NCBI GenBank assembly: GCA_021781415.1 | Contig: JAJXWW010000128.1 | Coordinates: 1-64,000, forward strand | From: Planctomycetota bacterium | Lineage (GTDB): Bacteria > Planctomycetota > Planctomycetia > Gemmatales > Gemmataceae | Length of the DNA stretch: 64,000 nt | Direction: 5' to 3' | Shown here: positions 1 through 8,801 of the stretch, one piece after another | Layout: each line of letters opens with the position of its first letter | Position numbering within the stretch: the first letter of the stretch is position 1 | The notes under the pieces: model-generated | The model's input: the letters and a program-made list of their open reading frames with translations, nothing else | What the model was told of the DNA's origin: nothing | Databases searched by the model: none | Program-made: the position numbers and the translations under genes

Positions 1-397
1 TTGACTACGGGGGGGGGGGGGGGGGGGGTAAGAGACGTTAGAGATAGCAAATTACCGGCGGCCAACCGGTCTTCGAGCCTCTCGAGACACAGACGGACGC
101 GGGGTAGCGAGGGAGCTTTGCGGCGCGACATGGGGCAATTCCTTGGTTGTCCTGGGCGAAAGCGTGAGCGGGAGACTCTCAGGGAATGAGAGATTGAAGA
201 TGGAGTTTACACCCAGACGGAGGGAATGTCAAGAGATCGCGCCAAGAAAAGAGTCGCCGCGTGTCGTTGGCGCAGCCTCGGAGGCTTGGCGGGAGACGCA
301 GGAAGGCAATCGCTCGCGCCGCGCTGATTTCCTTGACGCGATTGCCTAACATAAGAGGAGAGAAACTGAACTATCCGTCGTGAAAGGACGATTGGCA
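1..397. other. Left-edge region without a convincing gene
   Basis: No open frame here has a recognisable protein family or a good ribosome binding site. A run of 20 G residues occupies positions 9 to 28, next to the window edge. The rest is arginine-rich in every frame, which is what non-coding high-GC DNA gives. It may contain the promoter of the aminotransferase gene that starts at 398, but I see no clear promoter boxes. Confidence 0.5.
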
Positions 398-1546
398 ATG
401 AAGCAGCGTTTGCTGACGCCTGGACCTTCTCCGGTGCCCGAAGAGACCCTCTTGGAACTGGCCAAGCCGGTGTTCTATCATCGCAGTGCGCAGTTTCGGC
501 AGATACTCGGCGAAGTCCTGGAAGACCTGAAGTATGTGTACTGTACGCGCAACACCATCGCTCCGTTGACGGCCTCCGGCACGGGCGGCATGGAAGCGGC
601 GGTGGCCAATTGCCTCGCGCCCGGCAGCAAAGCCATCGTCGCGGTGGCGGGGAAGTTCGGCGAACGCTGGCGCAGCATTGCCAAGACGTTCGGCGTCGAA
701 GTCGTCAGCGTGACCGTGCCCTACGGTCAAGCGGTGCAGCCGGAGCAGATCGAGCAGGCGCTCCGACAGCATCCGGACGCCGCCGCCGTCTGTGCCACCC
801 TGAGCGAGACTTCGACCGGCATCCGCCACGACATCCGGGCGTTCGGCGACATCGTTTCGCGCACCAACGCTCTGTACATGGTCGATGGGATCAGCGGATT
901 GGGCGTCGCCGAGTGCCGGGTGGACGACTGGCACATTGATATATGTGTTACCGGATCGCAGAAGGCGCTCATGCTACCGCCCGGCTTGGCCTTCGTCTCG
1001 ATCAGCGATAAGGCATGGCAGCGCATCGACCAGAATGCGCCTACGCGCGTGTTCTATTTCGATTTGCGGAAGTACCGCGACAATCTCAAGAATAACGATA
1101 CGCCGTTCACGCCGGCGCACACGCTGGTCAAGGCGTTGCGTGTCAGCCTGAAGATGCTGCGGGCCGAGGGGATCGAGAACGTCTGGGCGCGCCACGCGCG
1201 CATGGCTGCCGCCTGTCGCGCCGGTGTGCAAGCGCTCGGCCTGGAGCTGTTCGCCGCGCAACCGATCGATGGTCTTACCGTCGTCAACACGCCGGAGGGA
1301 GTCGACGGCGTCGCGTTGGTGAGTAAGCTGGAAAAACAGTACGGCATCCGTATCGCCGGTGGCCAAGATCCGCTCAAGGGCAAGATCTTCCGCATCGCGC
1401 ACATGGGTTACATCGATCAATTCGACGTGCTGGCGGCGCTGTCGGCGCTGGAAATGGTGTTGATGGAGATGGGCTATTCCTTGGAGCCGGGCACGAGCGT
1501 GGCCGCGGCGCAAAAGGTTCTGGCCGAGCAGGTGCGGAAGGGATAG
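398..1546 (+). CDS. PLP-dependent aminotransferase, alanine-glyoxylate/serine-pyruvate type
   Basis: A 382-residue class V, fold-type I aminotransferase. The start signature RLLTPGPSPVPEE is the usual N terminus of alanine-glyoxylate and serine-glyoxylate aminotransferases. The Schiff-base lysine lies in TGSQKALMLPPG at about residue 189. VDGISGLG, just before it, carries the aspartate that contacts the PLP ring nitrogen. The ATG at 398 is preferred over the GTG at 380 because AAAGGA at 383-388 is well spaced from it. SerA follows at 1667 on the same strand. In several bacteria and archaea this family supplies the transamination step of serine synthesis beside SerA, so a role in phosphoserine or serine/glyoxylate transamination is a reasonable inference. 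The sequence alone does not decide the amino donor. Confidence 0.9.
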   Translation: MKQRLLTPGPSPVPEETLLELAKPVFYHRSAQFRQILGEVLEDLKYVYCTRNTIAPLTASGTGGMEAAVANCLAPGSKAIVAVAGKFGERWRSIAKTFGVEVVSVTVPYGQAVQPEQIEQALRQHPDAAAVCATLSETSTGIRHDIRAFGDIVSRTNALYMVDGISGLGVAECRVDDWHIDICVTGSQKALMLPPGLAFVSISDKAWQRIDQNAPTRVFYFDLRKYRDNLKNNDTPFTPAHTLVKALRVSLKMLRAEGIENVWARHARMAAACRAGVQALGLELFAAQPIDGLTVVNTPEGVDGVALVSKLEKQYGIRIAGGQDPLKGKIFRIAHMGYIDQFDVLAALSALEMVLMEMGYSLEPGTSVAAAQKVLAEQVRKG

Positions 1547-1572
1547 ACGGTGTAAAGTTCGTTAGGAGAGTT

Positions 1573-1628
1573 AACTAGCCCGAAGCGCCAGCAAGGGTTT
1601 GCACCCTCGCTGGCGCTTCGGGCTAGTT
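1573..1628. repeat. Perfect 20-bp inverted repeat hairpin between aminotransferase and serA
   Basis: The arm at 1573-1592 (starting AACTAGCCCGAAGCG) is repeated exactly in inverted orientation at 1609-1628. The stem continues as AGGGT/ACCCT at 1594-1598 and 1603-1607, leaving a four-base loop. No U-tract follows, so it is not a classical intrinsic terminator. It could be an RNA processing or attenuation element, or a dispersed palindromic repeat. Confidence 0.85.
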
Positions 1629-1666
1629 GCTGAAATCGCGTGCAATTGAATTGGAAGAGTGCAACC

Positions 1667-3286
1667 ATGCCACGAGTTTTCGTTAGCGACAAATTACCCT
1701 CCGCCGGCCTCGACCTTCTGCGTCAGGCCGGGCTTGAAATCGACGATCGCCAGAAGCTGAAGGGTGCCGAGCTGCAAGAAGCCATTCGCGCCGCCGACGG
1801 GACGATCGTGCGCAGTGACACGCGCATCACGGCCGCCGAGTTGGAGAATCCGGGAAAGTTGCGCGTGATCGTTCGCGCCGGCGTCGGTGTGGACAACATC
1901 GACGTGGCGGCGGCGACGCGCAAGGGCATCGTCGTGATGAACACGCCGGGAGGCAACACGGTCAGCACCGCGGAACACACGATTACGCTGATGATGTCGT
2001 TGGCTCGACACGCGCCCGCCGCCGATGCCAGTCTTCGCTCGGGGAAGTGGGAGCGGAGCAAGTTCGTCGGCACGCAGTTGGCCGGACGAACGCTGGGCGT
2101 GGTCGGTCTGGGACGCATTGGCCGTGAGGTGGCCCGACGCGCCGCCGGAATGGACATGAAGATCGTCGGCTTCGATCCGTTTCTCGCTTCCGCCGGGGCT
2201 ACACAAATGGGCATCGAGACGGTTTCCGACCTCGATTCCATGTTGCCGCGCGTCGATTTCCTCACCGTGCATACGCCGTTGACCGACGAGACGCGCGATC
2301 TTCTCGACGCGCGTCGTCTTGCGCTATTGCCCAAGGGTGCGCGCGTCCTCAACTGCGCGCGCGGTGGAATTATCAACGAAGAAGCATTGGTCGAAGCGTT
2401 GCGCTCGGGGCATCTCGGCGGCGCGGCTCTCGATGTGTTCGTGCAAGAGCCGTTGCCTACCGATCATCCGCTGCTGACGTTGCCCAATGTCGTTCTCACC
2501 CCGCATCTGGGCGCTTCGACCGTGGAAGCTCAATTGTCGGTGGCCACCGAGGCAGCACAGTTGATCGTCGATTATCTCGTGCGCGGCGTGATCGGCTTCG
2601 CCGTCAACATGGCCGCCGTGGACAAGACCGAATTGGCCGAACTGAGGCTCTACGTCGATCTGGCCCGGCGTCTCGGACTTTTGCACGCACAAATGGCACA
2701 AGGCGCGATCCAGAAAGCCGTCTTGACCTATCGAGGCGATGTGGCCCGGCGTTCGACCAAGCTCATCACGTCGGCGTTTGCGGCAGGGCTGTTGGAAGCG
2801 CATCTCGATCAGAACGTCAATATCGTCAACGCGCCGCTATTGGCCGCCGAGCGCGGTATCGAAATCGTCGAACAAACCTCGTCGCAACAGGGCGATTTCA
2901 GCACGCTGCTGCGGGTCGATTTGACGACCGAGAAACGGACCTATAGCATCGCCGGCACGCTGTTCGGCAATCAATTTCTGCGTCTGGTGCAGTTGGGCCA
3001 ACATCATCTCGATGCCTTCATGGACGGCGTGATGCTGTTGTTCGCGCATCGAGACGTGCCGGGGTTGATCGGCTTCATCGGCACGATTTTCGGCAAGCAT
3101 CGGGTGAACATCGCGCAGATGACAGTGGGACGCCAGCAAGCGGGAGGCGAAGCGATCGCCGTGCTGAATCTCGACAATTTGCCGTCGGAAGAGGCGATCA
3201 AGGAAGTGCGGGCACATCCGCAAATCAGCAGTCTGCACGTCGTCAAACTCCCTCCGGCGGGAGAGATGCCCCCCTGGTTCGGATGA
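1667..3286 (+). CDS. serA: D-3-phosphoglycerate dehydrogenase
   Basis: A 539-residue long-form SerA that oxidises 3-phosphoglycerate to 3-phosphohydroxypyruvate with NAD, the first step of serine synthesis. The substrate domain opens with RVFVSDKLPSAG. The Rossmann fold carries GLGRIG at residues 147-152. Catalytic residues are visible as R232 (NCARGG), E261 and H280 (TPHLGAS). An intervening domain follows (about 310-455), then a C-terminal ACT domain (VPGLIGFIGTIFGKHRVNIAQM), the usual serine-feedback module. The ATG at 1667 is chosen because the protein then begins like its homologues and GGAAGAG lies upstream. The 70-base gap to the convergent gene that ends at 3357 holds nothing obvious. 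Confidence 0.96.
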   Translation: MPRVFVSDKLPSAGLDLLRQAGLEIDDRQKLKGAELQEAIRAADGTIVRSDTRITAAELENPGKLRVIVRAGVGVDNIDVAAATRKGIVVMNTPGGNTVSTAEHTITLMMSLARHAPAADASLRSGKWERSKFVGTQLAGRTLGVVGLGRIGREVARRAAGMDMKIVGFDPFLASAGATQMGIETVSDLDSMLPRVDFLTVHTPLTDETRDLLDARRLALLPKGARVLNCARGGIINEEALVEALRSGHLGGAALDVFVQEPLPTDHPLLTLPNVVLTPHLGASTVEAQLSVATEAAQLIVDYLVRGVIGFAVNMAAVDKTELAELRLYVDLARRLGLLHAQMAQGAIQKAVLTYRGDVARRSTKLITSAFAAGLLEAHLDQNVNIVNAPLLAAERGIEIVEQTSSQQGDFSTLLRVDLTTEKRTYSIAGTLFGNQFLRLVQLGQHHLDAFMDGVMLLFAHRDVPGLIGFIGTIFGKHRVNIAQMTVGRQQAGGEAIAVLNLDNLPSEEAIKEVRAHPQISSLHVVKLPPAGEMPPWFG

Positions 3287-3356
3287 GATACCCAAAACGA
3301 GAAACCGCCTTGGCGATGATGCGATGGATTGTTCCAACGCCGCGGGCGGTTCGATT

Positions 3357-6300
3357 TCACGGTTCGAGCGATCGCTCTCGCCCTCGTTTGTTCGAGAATT
3401 GCGGACTCGTGACAATCGCCTCGACCAAGCTGCCGAACGCATATCCGTCCGCTTTTAGCCGCGCGCGCATCGACGCAAGCGTTTTCTTATCCGAAGGCAC
3501 GATCCCTCGACCGAGAGCATAAGCGAGCAATTTCTTACATAAGTTGTCGATGAAATGCTCCTGCCGTTTGTCGCGCACATAGGCGCGCAGACCCGATAAG
3601 CCGTCGCGCTCCTGACCGTCGGGGAAGGTGGCGATGGTCTGGACCGCATGTCCGCCCAGATCCTTGTCGCGCCATTCGCCGATGGGACCATAGTTCTCGA
3701 ACACCAGACCGACCGAATCGAAACGGCGATGACAAGCGGCACAGCTCTTGTCCGCGCGGTGGCGGGCCAGAACTTGGGATAGCGTCAGAGCGCCGAGTTT
3801 CGCCTCGTCCTTCGGCAACTCCGGCACGGTCGGCGGTGGAGGCGGAATCGTTTCGCCGAACAATCGGCGGACGACCCAGTAGCCGCGCTTGACGGGACTG
3901 GTGCGCAGACCGGGCGCGTTCTTGGTGAGGAAGACGGCCATCGGCAGCACGCCGCCGCGCCGATAGCGGCCCGCGCCTTCGAGATGAATCCATTCGTCTC
4001 CCGTGGGAGTCTCTTTTATCCCATAATGGCGGGCCAAGGCTCGATTGACGAAAGTATCGTCGCCATAAAGCAAGTCGAGTACCGAGCGATTGCGTTGGGC
4101 CACATCGATCAAATAGCGAATCGGTTCCTCGAACATGGCTTGCCGCAACGCGTTGGTGAACGTCGGAAAGCGCGCGCGATCGACGCCGTTGTGTTCCTCG
4201 AAGCGGCGGAAATCGAGCCAGTTGCCGCCGAACTCGGTGGCCAGTCCGCGCACTTTGGAATCGCGCACCATCCGTCGAACCTGAGCCGTCAACACGTCGG
4301 TTGCGTGCAAATCTCCGGCGCGCGCATGGTCCAACAGTTCCTCATCCGGCATGGACGACCAGAGAAAGTAGCTCAAACGACTGGCCAATTCGTAGTCGGT
4401 GAGCGGCCGGGCCTCCCGACTGGAATGCGCGAGATCGAAACGAAAGCAAAAGTGCGGCGAAAGCAACACGCTTGCCAGAGTATCGCGCACGGCATCCTCG
4501 TGTCCCAGTTCGTCTTGCTTGCGAAGCCTTTGGTAAAACGACAACAGATCGTTTCCTTCGGCGGCGGTCAGCGGTCGGCGATAGGCTCGTTCGGCGAAGG
4601 CCAAAAGCGCTTTCAGATGGCTCGGCTCGGCGGCTCGCCGCGCGCGTTCGACCGCGCGAATTTCGGACGCGATGTCGCTAAAGTACGATGTGATGGCACG
4701 GACGGCCTCGTCGCGCGCTCCCTGCTTCCGCGCTTTGGCAAGGTAGGACGCTGCCAGGCGCTCGATCTTTTCCGGTGAGATGGCGTCCTTGTCTTCGGAA
4801 CGCGCAAAGTCGAACTCGGCATCGCCCATGAAGCGCGGCGGCTCGGCCCTCTCGAAGAAGATGAAATCCTTGTACTGACGCTGAGGGGCTTGGGCGATGC
4901 AATTCAACTCGAACCAGAGCGCATCCAGCTCGCGCCGCTGGGTCTCGTCGAGAATCCAGTCGCACAAGGGCGCGTCATCGCGGAAGTAGCCTTGCATCAG
5001 ATGGAAACCTGCCGTCAGCGGGCGTCCCTTTCCGGCTCCCTTGGGATCGGAATAGAGGCCGCGATCCGAAACGACGAAGGCATCGGGAAACAGGGCACAA
5101 AACCGCTCCAGTCCCTCCCTCAACTGTCCTTCATGGACTGCATCGGATTGTCCGACGGCGAGCAGCTTGGCCAAGGCGGCCTCCGTACTGTTGAGATCTC
5201 CAACGAGATCGCGTATATCGGATAATGGCTGTCCTGAATAGGTGCAATGACGTTGGGCCAGTTGTCGATTGTGCCACAGTACGAGCGGCTGACTTCCGTT
5301 CGAGATGCCGTTGACGTGCAAGCGATTCACTTTGGGTTTGAGTCGGCGGCGCATGCGCGCGACCAAATCGCTCAGTCGCCGGCATCCGTCGCGCGCTACG
5401 TCCGCGCGATCGGGTTCGGGCAAGTCGTTCCACGCCGCGCGGACCACGGCCAGTGGTCCGACCGCCTCGCCCTCTGTCAGCGCTTTCCACACGGCGGACA
5501 AGTATTTCACACTCAATCCCGATTCGGTGGCGATTTCATCCAGTTTCATCTCCGACCGACCGAGCGCTTGGCGATGGCGATATTTCCAGGAAGTATGGAA
5601 GTAGTCCGCCAAATCGACCGTATGGCGAGCGTAAAAGTCCACGATTCGTTGCACGCAATACTTGTCGCGGTCGGTATCGGTAACGACGGAATGAGTCGCA
5701 AAGACGAAGCCATCCGGCTTCAGGACGACGCGATCGGCAACCGACCGCGCTGCCTCCAGGTATTTCTTCAGCAATGCGGGAGACACGGTCAGCGACTCGC
5801 CCGAATTGTCGAAGCCGGCTTCGTTGGCTGGATCGATTGGGAATTCGCGCGTCGGTCGAATGTCCACTCCCGTGAGATCGCGGATGGTGTAGTCGTACTC
5901 GGCGTTACTCAGACGGCGCGCGAGAACCGGCCCCGGATCGTCGCTGCTGTTCCGGGCTTGGTGTTCTTGCACATCGCGCAGCCAAGTAAGCACCAGGGCG
6001 CGCTCTTCGGATGACGGCTGGCGCGCCGCATCTTCGGGAGGCATCTCGTGAGTTTGCAATCGATCCAAAACCGGCGACCACGGACCCGCTTTGCCGTCCA
6101 CAATGTCTCGTGCCGTGTGGCGCGTCAGATCGAGATCCGCTTTCGGCTCGTCCGCAGCGTGGCACTCCGCACAATAGCGCTCGACGAAAGGCTTCACCTC
6201 GGACGCAAATCGGCTTTCGAGCGCATCCGTCGGCGAGGATGCACCATCGCCCGCCAAGGGCACGGCCTCGGACTTGGGACGTAGGAGATACCATCCCCCC

Positions 6301-6362
6301 AGACTTGCGAGAATCGCGGCCGCGATGAGGGCGACAAACGGTTTTCTCCACGGAACGAACAT
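3357..6362 (-). CDS. PSD-type (DUF1587/1595/1592/1588/1585) protein with cytochrome c-like N terminus
   Basis: A 1001-residue planctomycete multi-domain protein. One membrane segment (residues about 9-27) is followed by a PSCyt1-like heme site, CAECH, at residues 64-68. The DUF1587 segment LSNAEYDYTIRDLTGV, the DUF1595 segment AYRRPLTAAEG, the DUF1592 segment LTDYELASRLSYFLW and a DUF1588 region with a second CxxCH (SCAACHRRFDSVG, near residue 873) follow in order. A C-terminal DUF1585 region ends with IVTSPQF. It is probably membrane-anchored and faces the periplasm. In this phylum such proteins are commonly encoded beside DUF1501 proteins; here none is adjacent. The frame stays open to 6833, but the upstream part is arginine-rich shadow of the PP2C gene. 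The start lies 35 bases after the PP2C stop, so co-transcription is possible. Function of the family is not established. Confidence 0.9.
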   Translation of the reverse strand: MFVPWRKPFVALIAAAILASLGGWYLLRPKSEAVPLAGDGASSPTDALESRFASEVKPFVERYCAECHAADEPKADLDLTRHTARDIVDGKAGPWSPVLDRLQTHEMPPEDAARQPSSEERALVLTWLRDVQEHQARNSSDDPGPVLARRLSNAEYDYTIRDLTGVDIRPTREFPIDPANEAGFDNSGESLTVSPALLKKYLEAARSVADRVVLKPDGFVFATHSVVTDTDRDKYCVQRIVDFYARHTVDLADYFHTSWKYRHRQALGRSEMKLDEIATESGLSVKYLSAVWKALTEGEAVGPLAVVRAAWNDLPEPDRADVARDGCRRLSDLVARMRRRLKPKVNRLHVNGISNGSQPLVLWHNRQLAQRHCTYSGQPLSDIRDLVGDLNSTEAALAKLLAVGQSDAVHEGQLREGLERFCALFPDAFVVSDRGLYSDPKGAGKGRPLTAGFHLMQGYFRDDAPLCDWILDETQRRELDALWFELNCIAQAPQRQYKDFIFFERAEPPRFMGDAEFDFARSEDKDAISPEKIERLAASYLAKARKQGARDEAVRAITSYFSDIASEIRAVERARRAAEPSHLKALLAFAERAYRRPLTAAEGNDLLSFYQRLRKQDELGHEDAVRDTLASVLLSPHFCFRFDLAHSSREARPLTDYELASRLSYFLWSSMPDEELLDHARAGDLHATDVLTAQVRRMVRDSKVRGLATEFGGNWLDFRRFEEHNGVDRARFPTFTNALRQAMFEEPIRYLIDVAQRNRSVLDLLYGDDTFVNRALARHYGIKETPTGDEWIHLEGAGRYRRGGVLPMAVFLTKNAPGLRTSPVKRGYWVVRRLFGETIPPPPPTVPELPKDEAKLGALTLSQVLARHRADKSCAACHRRFDSVGLVFENYGPIGEWRDKDLGGHAVQTIATFPDGQERDGLSGLRAYVRDKRQEHFIDNLCKKLLAYALGRGIVPSDKKTLASMRARLKADGYAFGSLVEAIVTSPQFSNKRGRERSLEP

Positions 6363-6397
6363 GAAACCTCGCGGCCTTTGGGGACTTCGCCGCCTCG

Positions 6398-8683
6398 TTA
6401 AGTCACGCGCACGACGACCACCGTGGCATTGTCGGTCGCGCCTTGAAGATTGGCAAGATTGACCAGTCGCCGCGCCACGGTCTCGGCGGAGTATCCCTCG
6501 CCGCGCAGCATTTGTTCCAAGTCGGCGTTGGTGACGTGATTGGATAACCCGTCGGAGCAGACGACAACCCAATCGCCCGCTTTCAGTTTGCTGGCGTACA
6601 CTCCCGGTTCCACGTCCGGCTGACCGCCGACCGCCTGTTGCAATTCGTTGCGACGCGGATGGGTCTCGGCTTCCTCTTCCGTCAGGGTTCCCAATTCGAC
6701 CAAGCGATTGACGAGGGTTTGATCGCGGGTAATCTGGATCAAACGTCCTTCGTGCAGATGGTAGGTTCGGCTGTCGCCGACGTGGCCGACGACGAGATTG
6801 CGCCCATCGATGTAGACGGCCTCGGCGGTACACCCCATGCCGCGCCGCTTCGAGCCGGGAGCGCGCGACGCAGTGTAGATCTGCTTGTTCGCCTCTTTCA
6901 ACGCCGTTCTCAAGGTCTTCTTCATCGCCTCGACATCGATCGGTGGTGGGGCGTGGCCCTGTGCGTCGTCCGTGGGCGGGGCGGCGGTCGGACTGAGAAA
7001 ATCTCTGGGGAACGAGGACGCGCCGGACAGCGGAGCGAACGGCTTCAATTGCACGAGGTATTGCCGCATGATTTGAATGGCCATCGCGGCGGCCACCTCA
7101 CCGGCCTCGTAGCCGCCCATGCCGTCGCACAGCAGCAAGAGCGCGGATTCGGTAAGATCGTCTTGGCGCGATTCGCAGGCGTGGAGCAGGGCGAAGGCGT
7201 CCTCGTTGCCCGTACGCACCATGCCCGTCGTCGTCCAGGCGGCAATCTCCAAGCGCACGTTGTCGAGAGTGCGGCCCACGGTGCGCAGCGTGCGGATCAG
7301 TTCGACGAACCCGGTCGCGTCTTCTCTCGACGCCTCATCGCTGGGGAATCGTCCTTCGACATCCTTGCGAAACGTCTTGCTCATCAACCGACCGAATGCC
7401 GGGTGAATGTCGGGGAAGCGCGGGATGAACGGCTTGGGTGAGCCAGAACGGTCGAAGTCGATTTCGTTGACATCGCGGCCCACATGAAGGGCGTATAGCA
7501 TCGCTCCAAAACTGTAGAGCGCGGCGCGGGCATCGGCCTTGCCCTCTAACATTTCGGGAGCGGTGTACAGGGTGCGACGCAGCGACAACTCGGCGGGCAA
7601 TGGAAGTGGTAAAAGATCGCTTAGATCGTTTATTCGAACTCGACCGTCCGGCGCGACGGTCACGATCTCCGGGCGAACCCCTTCGATCGTGACGTTGGCT
7701 CGATGCAAGCGTTGGAGGATCTCGGCGACTTCGGCGAGATAGCCATAGCGCAGCGATGCCTCCGCATCGGGATCATCCCAGGCATCCCACAACGACCGAC
7801 CTTGGGGCGCTTCCTCCACCAGATAGTCGTACTCTCCTTCGCTAAAGCGATCGAGTACGGCGGGTAGGCCGGGATGCTGCAATTCGGCGAGCAAGTTTTG
7901 CTCCCAATCGAGGCTCGGCCAAGCGGACGACGGCGCGGAGGGTTCAACGACGGGCGTGGCGGCGGGAAAAATGTCGTCGAACATCGGCAGCACTTCGCCT
8001 TCGCCATCATCCAGAGAAATGGCATCGGCGACCGCCGCTTCTTCGAGGGGAGTGACGGCGGCCTCTTCGGCGAGGGCCAGTTGAACGGGCGCTTGACGGA
8101 CGATCACGATAGGCACGGCTGTTCCCGTCCCATCGCCGTGATCGAGACCGCGATAGCGCGTAACGCCGAGACGTTCGCCGATGCCCTCGCGGATTTCATA
8201 GCGTTCTTTGAGGCGCGTGGCGGGAGGCGGCGCTTGGTTCGCCGGGTTCGCCGTGGCGAGCGAGGCGGCGCGAGGCGCGAGATCGGAGGGCGAGAAGTAA
8301 TAGCCGCAGTCGCCGCACGACGATTCGTCCTCCTTGCGCGGGGCGGTACACACCGGACAGAGGATGGGCGCGGGACCGGCAGGCTCCTCGACGAGAGGCG
8401 AGGGGATTTCGGGGAGCGTTTCGGGCAACGAATCGGATTCGACCTCGTTGCCGACCGCCAGCAACTCCTCACGTTCGTTCGCTGCCGCAACTTCCACAGG
8501 CTCGACCGCTGGGGGATCGGCGACCGGCGTTGGAGGGGGAGGAGGCGTCACATCCCAGGTCGGTAAAACCTCTTCCGAGGCGGACGGATCGTCGTTGGGT
8601 TTCATGGTTTGGACCAGACCCTTCAAGCGGGCCAACAAGCCGCCCGCACGAGAGGTATTGGAATCGGATGGATTGGATGCCAT
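6398..8683 (-). CDS. Zinc ribbon, pseudokinase and PP2C phosphatase fusion
   Basis: A 761-residue soluble protein. Residues 109-126 form a CxxC...CxxC zinc ribbon. Residues about 160-465 resemble a protein kinase but have lost the active site: no glycine-rich loop, no VAIK lysine, IEGVRPEIV in place of HRDLKPENI, and DLS in place of DFG; APE survives at 375-377. Residues about 480-760 are a complete PP2C phosphatase with metal-binding acids in GNED (D495), DGMGG (D520), GDSR (D637), SDG (D711) and TDN (D751). It is therefore expected to remove phosphate from Ser/Thr, with the dead kinase as a sensor or docking domain. It is the last gene of the signalling cassette, just downstream of the active kinase, and is likely the opposing phosphatase. 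The partner assignment is inference. Confidence 0.92.
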   Translation of the reverse strand: MASNPSDSNTSRAGGLLARLKGLVQTMKPNDDPSASEEVLPTWDVTPPPPPTPVADPPAVEPVEVAAANEREELLAVGNEVESDSLPETLPEIPSPLVEEPAGPAPILCPVCTAPRKEDESSCGDCGYYFSPSDLAPRAASLATANPANQAPPPATRLKERYEIREGIGERLGVTRYRGLDHGDGTGTAVPIVIVRQAPVQLALAEEAAVTPLEEAAVADAISLDDGEGEVLPMFDDIFPAATPVVEPSAPSSAWPSLDWEQNLLAELQHPGLPAVLDRFSEGEYDYLVEEAPQGRSLWDAWDDPDAEASLRYGYLAEVAEILQRLHRANVTIEGVRPEIVTVAPDGRVRINDLSDLLPLPLPAELSLRRTLYTAPEMLEGKADARAALYSFGAMLYALHVGRDVNEIDFDRSGSPKPFIPRFPDIHPAFGRLMSKTFRKDVEGRFPSDEASREDATGFVELIRTLRTVGRTLDNVRLEIAAWTTTGMVRTGNEDAFALLHACESRQDDLTESALLLLCDGMGGYEAGEVAAAMAIQIMRQYLVQLKPFAPLSGASSFPRDFLSPTAAPPTDDAQGHAPPPIDVEAMKKTLRTALKEANKQIYTASRAPGSKRRGMGCTAEAVYIDGRNLVVGHVGDSRTYHLHEGRLIQITRDQTLVNRLVELGTLTEEEAETHPRRNELQQAVGGQPDVEPGVYASKLKAGDWVVVCSDGLSNHVTNADLEQMLRGEGYSAETVARRLVNLANLQGATDNATVVVVRVT

Positions 8684-8749
8684 ACAAAATCGTCCGTATG
8701 CCGGTAGTCCGTAGCCTTGTCGTCCGTAACCGACGAATCCTCGCGGCCA

Positions 8750-8797
8750 AAGCCCCCCTCTCCTCCTGTACTCAGGCGAGAGGGGTTTCGCGGATCG
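8750..8797. repeat. Short palindromic repeat (GTACTCAGG type) upstream of PP2C gene
   Basis: CCCCTCTCCTCCTGTACTCA followed by GGCGAGAGGGG forms a hairpin. It belongs to the same family as copies near 26190, 33752, 39880, 40127, 48565 and 56170. It lies in the 118-base gap between the kinase and PP2C genes. Confidence 0.7.
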
Positions 8798-8801
8798 CCT
8801 C

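Noticed and set aside
1-30. Poly-G run as a replication or regulatory feature
   Set aside because: A 20-base G run at the window edge could equally be an assembly or sequencing artefact; nothing around it supports a function.
371-934. Antisense frame over the aminotransferase gene
   Set aside because: The plus strand encodes a clear aminotransferase with its PLP lysine; the antisense frame has no domain.
6363-6833. N-terminal extension of the PSD-type protein
   Set aside because: The extension is Arg-rich, overlaps the PP2C gene, and the internal ATG at 6362 starts directly before a membrane anchor.
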